Assembly (NCBI GenBank): GCA_016283605.1
Contig: JAEENF010000013.1
Coordinates: 1-7,960, forward strand
DNA: 7,960 nucleotides
Direction of reading: 5' to 3'
From: Prevotella sp.
GTDB taxonomy: Bacteria > Bacteroidota > Bacteroidia > Bacteroidales > Bacteroidaceae
The stretch's first letter is position 1; each line of letters opens with the position of its first letter. The notes under the pieces are model-generated. The model searched no databases and was not told the DNA's origin. It worked only from the letters and a program-made list of their open reading frames with translations. Below, piece by piece: positions 1 through 6,356 of this stretch. The position numbers and the translations under genes were made by a program.

Positions 1-1
1 G

Positions 2-961
2 AGCAACTACATCGACTTGATGGGTGGCGGCGACCTGCGCTTGAGATACAATAACGAAGGCATCAACCTCACAGGTCGTTACACCCTCTCCAACGGTGAG
101 ATGAAATACTCTTTGCCCATCATCCCACTGAAGACCTTCTCCATCAAGGACGGCAGCTATGTGGAATTCACAGGCAATCCGATGAATCCCCGACTCAACA
201 TCACCGCCACCGAACACACCAAGGCCACTGTCGGCAGCGAGGGCGGTACGAGTCGCAGTGTTGCCTTCGATTGTGGCGTCATCATCACCAAGACCCTTAA
301 CGACATGGGGTTGGAGTTCATCATCGATGCACCGGAGGACAACACCATCCGCGGTGAGTTGCAGAGCATGTCGACCGAGGAACGCGGGAAGATTGCCGTG
401 ACCATGCTCACCACCGGCATGTATCTCACCGACAGCGACACCGGCAAGTTCTCCATGAACTCAGCCCTCAGCAGCTTCCTTCAGAGTGAGATTAACAACA
501 TTGCCGGCTCAGCCTTCAAGACCCTCGACCTCAGCGTGGGCATCGATAACAGCACCGATGCTTCGGGTTCCATGCACACAGACTACTCGTTCAAGTTCGC
601 CAAACGCTTGTGGGACAACCGTCTGAAGATACAGATTGGCGGAAAGGTATCGTCGGGCTCCAACGAAATGATGGGTCAGAAGAACTCCTTCTTCGACAAC
701 GTCACGATGGAGTATCGCCTGAACCAGAACGCCACACAGAACATCAAGTTATTCTATAAACAGAATGTCTACGACTGGCTCGAAGGCTACACCGGTGAGT
801 ACGGCGGCGGTTTCGTCTGGCGTCGTAAGCTCGATAACTTCTGGGACATCATCCGCTTCTGGCGGAAAGAGCAGCAGCCCATGCCGATGCGACAGCCTGG
901 CAGCATGTCACTGCGGCGCGACTCCGTCACCACCGACTCAATTAAGACTACAAGACAATGA
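2..961 (+). CDS. tamB: Translocation/assembly module protein TamB, C-terminal part (5' end outside window)
   Basis: This is the last 319 codons of a larger gene; the frame is open from base 2 and the true start lies upstream, so the TTG at 17 and ATG at 20 are internal codons. The protein is the C-terminal TamB (DUF490) region. It shows the repetitive beta-strand pattern of the lipid-groove fold (alternating polar and hydrophobic strands with conserved G-N-P and N-P-R-L-N turns). It ends with the family's terminal segment, which includes the NNIAG stretch, a LWDNRL-like strand and an aromatic end (YGGGFVWRRKLDNFW). A polar tail of about 25 residues follows. Known role: TamB spans the periplasm and works with an Omp85 partner in outer-membrane protein insertion and/or phospholipid transport. 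The partner here is the next gene, overlapping by 4 nt (ATGA), which implies translational coupling. Family call is firm; the exact substrate in Bacteroidota is not settled. Confidence 0.88.
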   Translation, partial: SNYIDLMGGGDLRLRYNNEGINLTGRYTLSNGEMKYSLPIIPLKTFSIKDGSYVEFTGNPMNPRLNITATEHTKATVGSEGGTSRSVAFDCGVIITKTLNDMGLEFIIDAPEDNTIRGELQSMSTEERGKIAVTMLTTGMYLTDSDTGKFSMNSALSSFLQSEINNIAGSAFKTLDLSVGIDNSTDASGSMHTDYSFKFAKRLWDNRLKIQIGGKVSSGSNEMMGQKNSFFDNVTMEYRLNQNATQNIKLFYKQNVYDWLEGYTGEYGGGFVWRRKLDNFWDIIRFWRKEQQPMPMRQPGSMSLRRDSVTTDSIKTTRQ

Positions 962-3486
962 AGAGGTTTTTAACGACAACTAAGACCGCTCGGCTTTGCC
1001 GCTTCGCTTTGCGAAGAACTTTAACAACATCTAATATTGTCATTGGCGGGGGGAAAGCCCCCGCCCCAACAAGTTATATCAAAAAAAGTTGTCTATGTTG
1101 TCTGAGTTGTCGTTTATTATTCTATAGTCTTTGTTGTATTTTTCTTTCATCCTGTTCGATGACGAAGAACATCCCCGAGGACGAACAGCTCTTCACGGGT
1201 CTGAAGAAGATCGTCTATATCGACGAGAAGAAAGACAGTTTCGCCACCCACCTCGAGACCACCAAGGAAGAGATTGAGGCAGCCCTCGCCACCGAGCCCA
1301 ACGGTTCACTCTTCGGCAGCAGCTATTTCTGTGTCCCTTGGTCCTGGCATCTATGGGTCTACAACCATTACTCGGGCAAGGACAGCAAGTTTGCAAAATG
1401 GATGACTAAGTCGTTCGGCAAGCCACCGGTACTGATGAGTCAGGTGAACCCTTCCTTACGTGCATCCGTGGCCAAGAGCATTCTCCGGAACAATGGCTAT
1501 TTCAGGGGCAATGTCGACTATGAGATTATCCCCCAGAAGAATCCCAAGAAAAGCAAGATCCGTTATTCCGTCAGGCTCGACTCCCTGTTTACACTCGACT
1601 CCGTGGCCTACGTCAACTTCCCCGACACCATCCAACACCTGATCGACTCTACCAGTCACGAGAGTCTCATCAAGCCAGGCAGTGCCTTTAGTGTGGCAGC
1701 CCTTGATGACGAGCGATCCCGTGTCGGTACACTCCTGCGAAACAACGGCTACTACTATTACAACTCCAGCTATGCCTCTTATCTTGCCGATACCCTCGCC
1801 GTAGCCGACAAGGCACAACTCCGTTTCCAACTGGCAGACGCTATCCCCGACAATGCACTTCACAAATGGTCTATCGGACATATCGATGTGCAGTTCCGCA
1901 AAACCATGCGCGAACAAATGACCGACTCTACCAAGCGCCGGAACCTAACCATCCACTATAATGGCAAGCACTCTCCCATCCGGCCGGGTGTCATCCTGAG
2001 GAACCTGCAGCTACGCCCCCGCCAGACCTTCTCCTATGAGAAGTATCTCGAGTCCGCAAGCAAGATCAACGCCACAGGTGTCTTCAGCACTACCGACTTC
2101 CAGTTTACCCCCAGGGCAGACACAGATACCCTCGACCTCCTGTTGAACTGCGTGTTCGACAAGCCTTACAGCTTCTATACCGAGACAAACCTCATCGGAA
2201 GGACTAACGGCCGTTACGGTCCGGAGGTAAAGATCGGTTTTACGAAGCTCAATGCCTTCCATGGCGGTGAGAAACTCGACATCAACCTGCACGGCAACTA
2301 CGAATGGCAAGGGAGTCAAGGTTCCGACATGAGCAGCTACCAATATGGTGCGGATGCCTCGATCGAGTTCCCCCGTATCATCGCGCCCTTCTACAGCAAT
2401 GAGCCCCGCCGTCGTGACGGCAACGGTCGTCCTCGCCGCAGAAGATTCTATGCCGCCCCGACGACCTACGCCAAGGTGTCGAGCGACGTTGTCCGCCGTC
2501 CGGAATATTACAAGATGCACATCGTTGCCGGCGAATGGACCTACCGTTGGCAACCCTCTGCCAGCAGCCGCCACGAATTCTCGCCGCTGACGTTAAAATA
2601 CCAGTTCATGAACAGTCATACCGACAAGTTCGACTCCGTCATCATCAACAATCCCTATCTCATGGCTACGATGGAGGACTATTTCATCCCGAAGATGCGC
2701 TACACCTATACTTATACCAGTCCTGCGACCCTCAGAAACCCCATCCGCTGGGAGACCACTATCGAGGAGTCGGGCAATCTGGTATCGCTGTGGGACTTGG
2801 CTGGCGGTCACTCGTTCAACGAGAAGAACAAGACGCTTTTCAAGACCCCCTACTCGCAGTTCGTGCGCCTCGAGACCGATTTTACGAAGACTTGGAGTCT
2901 TACCCCTTCGAGCCAGCTGGTGGGCCATCTGAATGCTGGCATCATCTACGATTACGGCAACAGCCAGGATATTCCTTTCAGTGAAAGCTTCTATGTAGGT
3001 GGTGCCAACAGTGTGAGAGCCTTCGGCGTGCGCCAGATCGGTCCAGGCGCCTTCGACGGCTCAGCGACCACCCGTCAGGGTGCCTACCTCATGCAGAACG
3101 GCGACTTCAAGTTCGTGGCCAATCTCGAATACAGGACAAAACTGTTCGGCAACCTGAACGGTGCCGTTTTCCTCGATACGGGTAATGTGTGGAACCTGAA
3201 AGATGATGACATCGACTACGAGAGCCTGGATGAAGAGTCCCGAGAAGTCTACGATTTCTTCAAAAGCTTCTATGAGGACAGTTACTTCAAGCCCTCGCGA
3301 CTACTCGACCATCTTGCCCTCGGCACGGGTGTCGGTCTGCGCTACGACCTTGGTTTTCTGGTCATCCGTATCGACTGGGGCATCGCCCTCCATACGCCTT
3401 ACGACACCGGTTCAGGCGGCTACTTCTCTGCTCTTTCCTTCAAGGACCGCCAGACCCTCCACTTCGCCATCGGCTATCCTTTCTAA
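958..3486 (+). CDS. tamL: TamL: Omp85/TamA-like outer-membrane lipoprotein, with an inserted N-terminal segment
   Basis: Outer-membrane Omp85-superfamily protein, 842 codons. After a lipobox (LSSC, Cys66) come POTRA-like repeats (roughly residues 70-400) and a C-terminal beta-barrel (about 400-842). The barrel carries the L6-loop motif as VRAF (686-689; family usual VRGF/Y), a GNVW strand (742-745) and a terminal aromatic (GYPF), as expected of barrel proteins recognised by the BAM machinery. In Bacteroidota the TamA counterpart is typically a lipoprotein, TamL, paired with TamB, and this one directly follows tamB with an ATGA overlap. ATG 958 is the only ATG before residue 68, so it is the best start, but it leaves an abnormally long 52-residue n-region. 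Residues 6-53 look like an in-frame insertion (see 973-1116). An Arg-rich stretch lies at 484-496 and an acidic loop at about 748-778. Function is assigned by family and context. Confidence 0.88.
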   Translation: MKRFLTTTKTARLCRFALRRTLTTSNIVIGGGKAPAPTSYIKKSCLCCLSCRLLFYSLCCIFLSSCSMTKNIPEDEQLFTGLKKIVYIDEKKDSFATHLETTKEEIEAALATEPNGSLFGSSYFCVPWSWHLWVYNHYSGKDSKFAKWMTKSFGKPPVLMSQVNPSLRASVAKSILRNNGYFRGNVDYEIIPQKNPKKSKIRYSVRLDSLFTLDSVAYVNFPDTIQHLIDSTSHESLIKPGSAFSVAALDDERSRVGTLLRNNGYYYYNSSYASYLADTLAVADKAQLRFQLADAIPDNALHKWSIGHIDVQFRKTMREQMTDSTKRRNLTIHYNGKHSPIRPGVILRNLQLRPRQTFSYEKYLESASKINATGVFSTTDFQFTPRADTDTLDLLLNCVFDKPYSFYTETNLIGRTNGRYGPEVKIGFTKLNAFHGGEKLDINLHGNYEWQGSQGSDMSSYQYGADASIEFPRIIAPFYSNEPRRRDGNGRPRRRRFYAAPTTYAKVSSDVVRRPEYYKMHIVAGEWTYRWQPSASSRHEFSPLTLKYQFMNSHTDKFDSVIINNPYLMATMEDYFIPKMRYTYTYTSPATLRNPIRWETTIEESGNLVSLWDLAGGHSFNEKNKTLFKTPYSQFVRLETDFTKTWSLTPSSQLVGHLNAGIIYDYGNSQDIPFSESFYVGGANSVRAFGVRQIGPGAFDGSATTRQGAYLMQNGDFKFVANLEYRTKLFGNLNGAVFLDTGNVWNLKDDDIDYESLDEESREVYDFFKSFYEDSYFKPSRLLDHLALGTGVGLRYDLGFLVIRIDWGIALHTPYDTGSGGYFSALSFKDRQTLHFAIGYPF
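991..1016. repeat. Two adjacent perfect hairpins
   Basis: 991-1001 is CGGC-TTT-GCCG and 1002-1016 is CTTCGC-TTT-GCGAAG. They abut with no spacer and share the same TTT loop. They lie inside the putative inserted element and within the translated start of tamL, 33 nt after its ATG, where they could also affect translation. Confidence 0.75.
1045..1065. repeat. GC-rich hairpin
   Basis: GGCGGGGG (1045-1052) pairs perfectly with CCCCCGCC (1058-1065) around a GAAAG loop, an 8-bp all-GC stem. It is the third hairpin of the element and codes in frame for a Gly/Lys/Ala/Pro run of the tamL leader. No T-tract follows, so it does not look like a terminator. Confidence 0.75.
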
Positions 3487-3545
3487 AAATGATGGCACTA
3501 TCGATGACGGTGATGTTAAAAGTAACAAAAAACGGGACTCTTTCA

Positions 3546-3576
3546 TTGTCAGTCTTCAATCTTTTTATTACCTTTG
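3546..3576 (+). promoter_or_regulatory. Bacteroidota-type promoter for the nucleotidyltransferase gene
   Basis: TACCTTTG at 3569-3576 fits the -7 consensus TAnnTTTG of the Bacteroidota primary sigma factor. ATTG at 3545-3548 can serve as the -33 element, with a 20-nt spacer, close to the usual ~19-21. Transcription would start near 3582, giving a leader of about 30 nt that is A-rich before ATG 3613 and lacks a Shine-Dalgarno sequence, as is normal in this phylum. No convincing terminator for tamL is visible between 3487 and 3545, so some readthrough into this unit is possible. Confidence 0.65.
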
Positions 3577-3612
3577 CAGGCAATTTAATATAACTCAAAA
3601 AAGAAATAGCAT

Positions 3613-4554
3613 ATGAAACCAACCCTTTTTCTTCTGGCAGCAGGCATGGGAAGCCGCTACGGAGGTTTGAAACAGCTCGATGGTCTGGGTCCCAATGGTG
3701 AGACCATCATGGACTACAGTATCTACGATGCCATCCAGGCTGGATTCGGCAAGATCGTATGGGTCATCCGTAAAGACTTCGAGGAGCAGTTCCGTACACA
3801 GATTCTTGCGAAATATGAGGGTCACGTCCCCTGCGAACTCTGCTTCCAGGGTCTCGACGCCCTGCCCGAAGGCTTCACCGTACCCGAAGGCCGTCAGAAG
3901 CCCTGGGGCACGAACCACGCCGTGCTGATGGGCAAGGACGTGATCAAAGAACCCTTCTGCGTCATCAACTGCGACGACTTCTACAACCGCGATGCCTTCA
4001 TGGTGATCGGTAAGTTCCTGAGCAACCTGCCCGAGGGCGCCAAGAACCAGTATGCAATGGTAGGATTCCGCGTAGGCAATACCCTGAGCGAAAACGGCAC
4101 CGTGGCCCGTGGTATCTGCTCGACGAACGAGAAAGGCCATCTGACCACCGTTGTAGAGCGTACGGAGATTGTACGTTGTGCTGAGGACGGTTCTGACGCC
4201 GGAGCTGCCAGCGAGCCCATCCGTTACAAGGACGAAGAGGGCAAGTGGACGGTTGTCGACGACAACACCCCCGTCTCGATGAACATGTGGGGCTTCACAC
4301 CCGACTACTTCGAGTATTCTGAGGAATACTTCAAGGAGTTCCTCAGCGACCCGAAGAACATGACGAACCTGAAGGCAGAGTTCTTTATCCCCCTGATGGT
4401 GAACAAGCTCATCAACGAAGGAACAGCTACCGTCGAAGTGCTCGACACCACCAGCAAGTGGTTTGGTGTGACCTACGCTGCCGACCGTGACTCTACCGTT
4501 GCCCGCATTCAGAAGCTTGTGGACGAAGGTGTCTATCCCAACAAACTTTTCTAA
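3613..4554 (+). CDS. Sugar-phosphate nucleotidyltransferase (NTP_transferase fold), substrate unknown
   Basis: Cytosolic enzyme, 313 residues, expected to join an NTP and a sugar 1-phosphate to give a nucleotide sugar and pyrophosphate. The N-terminal signature LAAGMGSRYGGLKQL (8-22) is the nucleotide-binding G-x-G-x-R...K loop. PWGTNHAV (97-104) matches the base-contacting GTxHAV motif. NCDDF (119-123) supplies the metal-binding aspartates. SENGTVARG (159-167) and MNMWGF (223-228) fit the sugar pocket, and Asp291 near the C-terminus could complete the metal site. There is no left-handed beta-helix acyltransferase domain, so it is not a full-length GlmU. Length suits a single-domain transferase. 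The start is fixed by the motif, which begins only 7 residues in. It has its own promoter and its TAA is followed at once by the ATG of the next gene. The sugar and the nucleotide cannot be named from sequence alone. Confidence 0.82.
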   Translation: MKPTLFLLAAGMGSRYGGLKQLDGLGPNGETIMDYSIYDAIQAGFGKIVWVIRKDFEEQFRTQILAKYEGHVPCELCFQGLDALPEGFTVPEGRQKPWGTNHAVLMGKDVIKEPFCVINCDDFYNRDAFMVIGKFLSNLPEGAKNQYAMVGFRVGNTLSENGTVARGICSTNEKGHLTTVVERTEIVRCAEDGSDAGAASEPIRYKDEEGKWTVVDDNTPVSMNMWGFTPDYFEYSEEYFKEFLSDPKNMTNLKAEFFIPLMVNKLINEGTATVEVLDTTSKWFGVTYAADRDSTVARIQKLVDEGVYPNKLF

Positions 4555-5589
4555 ATGAATATAGACATACTGACAGACGATCAGCTGGCTCAACTAAGCC
4601 AGCTGATTTCCTCATCGACCAATATCCTCATCACCACTCACAAGAGTCCTGACGGCGATGCCATCGGCTCCTCACTGGGGTGGGCTGAATATCTGCGTTC
4701 ACTGGGCAAGGAACCCACTGTGATTGTGCCCGACCAGTTCCCCGACTTCCTGCATTGGTTGCCAAATACGGAGAAAATCGTACGTTACGACAAGCACCGC
4801 GAGAAGTGCGACATGCTCTTCAAAATTGCCGACCTGATATTCTGTCTCGACTACAATGCGCCGAGCCGCGTCGACGAGATGGAACAGGCGATGGTCAGTT
4901 CCCCTGCGCCGAAGGTGCTCATCGACCATCACCTGAAGCCAGAAGTGCCGGCCGAGCTGGTCATCTCCGAGCCTGAGGCTTGCAGCACCAGCGAACTCAT
5001 TTTCCGCATTGTCTGGCAACTACAGGCCTTCGATCAGATGAACAAGCAGTTTGCCATTCCAGTCTACTGCGGTATGATGACGGATACTGGCGGCTTCACC
5101 TTCGCCTCAAGCCGGCCGGAGATCTACTTCATCATCGGTGAGCTGCTCACGAAACGTATCGACAAGGACAAGATCTACCGCAACGTCTACCATAACTACA
5201 GCGAGAACCGTCTGCGTCTGATGGGTTACGTGATGTATAAAAAACTGGTAGTGATGCCGGAATACCACACAGCCTTCTATGCTCTGACAAAAGAAGATTT
5301 GGACCGTTTCCATTTCATCAAGGGCGATGCCGAGGGTCTGGTGAATATCCCACAGCAGATCAAGGGTTTGAAACTCTCCATCTCGCTGCGCGAAGACACC
5401 GACAAGCCGAATACCATCTGGGTAAGTCTGCGTTCCGTCGACGATTTCCCCTGTAACCTGATGTCAGAACAATTCTTCAACGGTGGCGGTCACCTGAATG
5501 CCTCCGGCGGGCGCTTGAACTGTAGTGTCGATGAAGCCATCGAGGTCGTCAAACAGGCCATCACCGCGTTCGCCGACCGTCTGAAATAG
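4555..5589 (+). CDS. nrnA: DHH/DHHA1 phosphoesterase, NrnA-like (nanoRNase/pAp phosphatase)
   Basis: Cytosolic manganese-dependent phosphoesterase, 344 residues. The four DHH motifs are intact: HKSPDGDA (29-36, metal ligands His29, Asp33 and Asp35), Asp99 in LDYN, IDHH (123-126) and Asp177 in TDTGGF. The C-terminal DHHA1 domain has the substrate-binding GGGH (310-313) in NGGGHLNASGG. This arrangement and length match NrnA, which degrades 2-5-nt RNA fragments and dephosphorylates 3'-phosphoadenosine 5'-phosphate; some relatives cleave cyclic dinucleotide products such as pApA. Nothing like the PAS/GGDEF part of GdpP is present. Its ATG abuts the TAA of the preceding nucleotidyltransferase gene with no gap, so the two are probably cotranscribed and translationally coupled. 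A perfect stem-loop lies at codons 9-18. The exact substrate among NrnA-type activities is inferred, so the symbol is by family. Confidence 0.85.
   Translation: MNIDILTDDQLAQLSQLISSSTNILITTHKSPDGDAIGSSLGWAEYLRSLGKEPTVIVPDQFPDFLHWLPNTEKIVRYDKHREKCDMLFKIADLIFCLDYNAPSRVDEMEQAMVSSPAPKVLIDHHLKPEVPAELVISEPEACSTSELIFRIVWQLQAFDQMNKQFAIPVYCGMMTDTGGFTFASSRPEIYFIIGELLTKRIDKDKIYRNVYHNYSENRLRLMGYVMYKKLVVMPEYHTAFYALTKEDLDRFHFIKGDAEGLVNIPQQIKGLKLSISLREDTDKPNTIWVSLRSVDDFPCNLMSEQFFNGGGHLNASGGRLNCSVDEAIEVVKQAITAFADRLK
4580..4607 (+). other. Perfect 11-bp stem-loop in the start of the phosphoesterase gene
   Basis: ATCAGCTGGCT (4580-4590) pairs perfectly with AGCCAGCTGAT (4597-4607) around the loop CAACTA, with one extra G-U pair possible outside. 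It begins 25 nt after the A of ATG 4555. TTTCCTC rather than a T-run follows, so it is a poor terminator. It may slow ribosome entry or stabilise the mRNA boundary between the two coupled genes; chance from a repetitive Q-L-A-Q-L-S-Q-L coding stretch is also possible. Confidence 0.5.
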
Positions 5590-5654
5590 ACAGAAGGCAA
5601 AGATGTTACAATGTTATTATGTCTTAAATATTATTCTGTCTGAAAAAAAAATTG

Positions 5655-5662
5655 TATCTTTG
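5655..5662 (+). promoter_or_regulatory. Promoter-like -7 box directly before the lipoprotein gene
   Basis: TATCTTTG matches the TAnnTTTG consensus after an A-tract at 5643-5651. Only 8 nt separate it from ATG 5671, so a transcript from it would be leaderless or nearly so. No good TTTG -33 element sits at the right distance (around 5632-5635 the sequence is tatt), which weakens the call. The rest of the 81-nt gap is AT-rich, with three imperfect 8-nt units (atgttaca, atgttatt, atgtctta; 5603-5626). Confidence 0.45.
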
Positions 5663-5670
5663 CAGCCGAT

Positions 5671-6330
5671 ATGAAGAAATATGTACTGATTATAATAGCA
5701 GCCATTGCCGTTCTCGCCAGTTGTAACGACTACGAGACCTATGGTGACATGAAGGAGAAGGAGCGCAATGCTATCAACAAGTTTATTGCCGACTCCAGCA
5801 TCACCGTCATTTCCGAGGATCAGTTTGTGCAGAACGGCTACAAGACCGATCTCAGCCGCAACGAATTTGTCAAACTCGACAAGAGCGGTGTCTATATGCA
5901 GATTATACGTGTTGGTTGCGGTGAGAAGCTCAAAGACGGCGAAACCGTTAATATTGTCTGCCGCTATTCCGAGTATGACATCCTCAACGGAGGATATACC
6001 TCACTGAACAATACGCCCTTCCTGGCTCCTATTCCCGATGTGATGCGTATCACACGTACGAGCGGTACTTTCTCTGCCGTCTTCACGAAGCCGGCCAGTC
6101 TCACCTTTGACAGCGCCACATACGGTAATATGTATTACACCTATCAGAGCGCAACTGTTCCCGCTGGTTGGCTCGTCCCCTTTAACTACATCAACATCGG
6201 TCTGCCCCAGAGTGAAGACGATGAGGTGGCTAAGGTTCGACTTATCGTTCCCCACAGTCAAGGACACACCTCTGCCAGCGGTAACGTAACCCCATTCTTC
6301 TACAACATCATTTTCCAACGCGAAGCATAA
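5671..6330 (+). CDS. DUF4827-like lipoprotein with FKBP-like features
   Basis: Exported lipoprotein of 219 residues. The signal peptide has Lys2-Lys3, a hydrophobic core (residues 5-15) and the lipobox LASC with Cys18. The residue after Cys is Asn and then Asp. The mature part resembles the DUF4827 family of Bacteroidales, found beside glmM and DHH genes. Its order of segments recalls FKBP-type peptidyl-prolyl isomerases: a GVYMQIIRVGCGEKLKDGE stretch (73-91) like the FKBP 'G-x-Y-x-V-x-x-x-G-x-G' start, VPAGW (163-167) like the VIPGW motif, and VRLIVPHSQGH (189-199) leading to a terminal YNIIFQ strand like FKBP's 'VIP..LAYG..F.VEL'. Whether it keeps isomerase activity is unknown; several active-site aromatic positions are not clear. 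It could aid folding of envelope proteins. It has a possible promoter of its own and lies 26 nt before glmM. Confidence 0.78.
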   Translation: MKKYVLIIIAAIAVLASCNDYETYGDMKEKERNAINKFIADSSITVISEDQFVQNGYKTDLSRNEFVKLDKSGVYMQIIRVGCGEKLKDGETVNIVCRYSEYDILNGGYTSLNNTPFLAPIPDVMRITRTSGTFSAVFTKPASLTFDSATYGNMYYTYQSATVPAGWLVPFNYINIGLPQSEDDEVAKVRLIVPHSQGHTSASGNVTPFFYNIIFQREA

Positions 6331-6356
6331 CGGTTTTTTAGTATACACAAACGATT

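Larger units (their letters stand above)
973..1116. mobile_element. MITE-like/interspersed repeat element inserted in frame in the tamL signal-peptide region
   Basis: The ends form an inverted repeat: 972-986 reads aacgacaactaagac and 1100-1114 is its reverse complement with one mismatch (14 of 15). The trinucleotide TTA occurs at both junctions (970-972 and 1114-1116), a possible 3-bp target duplication. Inside are three hairpins (991-1001, 1002-1016, 1045-1065). The stretch from 973 to 1116 is 144 nt, exactly 48 codons, with no stop in the tamL frame. Deleting it restores a compact signal peptide, MKRFLLFYSLCCIFLSSC. No transposase is encoded, so if mobile it would depend on an enzyme elsewhere. 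The exact borders are uncertain by a few bases, and it could instead be a REP-like interspersed repeat. Seen directly: the repeats, hairpins and frame. Inferred: the insertion history. Confidence 0.6.

Noticed and set aside
1009..1011. TTG as an alternative start for tamL
   Set aside because: It lies within a hairpin and still leaves a long n-region; ATG 958 with its ATGA overlap is better supported.
2011..2574. A 187-codon minus-strand open frame (and a similar one at 1456-1917) within tamL
   Set aside because: Antisense to a clear barrel and POTRA-encoding frame, with composition typical of antisense reading.
3203..3616. A 137-codon plus-strand frame overlapping the end of tamL and the intergenic region
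   Set aside because: Out of frame with tamL, and Ser/Thr/Arg-rich as expected of a shifted frame; the intergenic part holds a promoter.
3595..4593. A 332-codon open frame on the minus strand across the whole nucleotidyltransferase gene
   Set aside because: The plus frame holds all catalytic motifs. The antisense frame is open because this codon usage rarely creates stops in that register, and its peptide has no recognisable domain.
5588..5641. Inverted repeat agacagaa / ttctgtct flanking the gap before the lipoprotein gene
   Set aside because: The 8-bp arms are 38 nt apart and are followed by an A-tract, not a T-tract, so it is not a credible terminator; possibly chance in AT-rich DNA.
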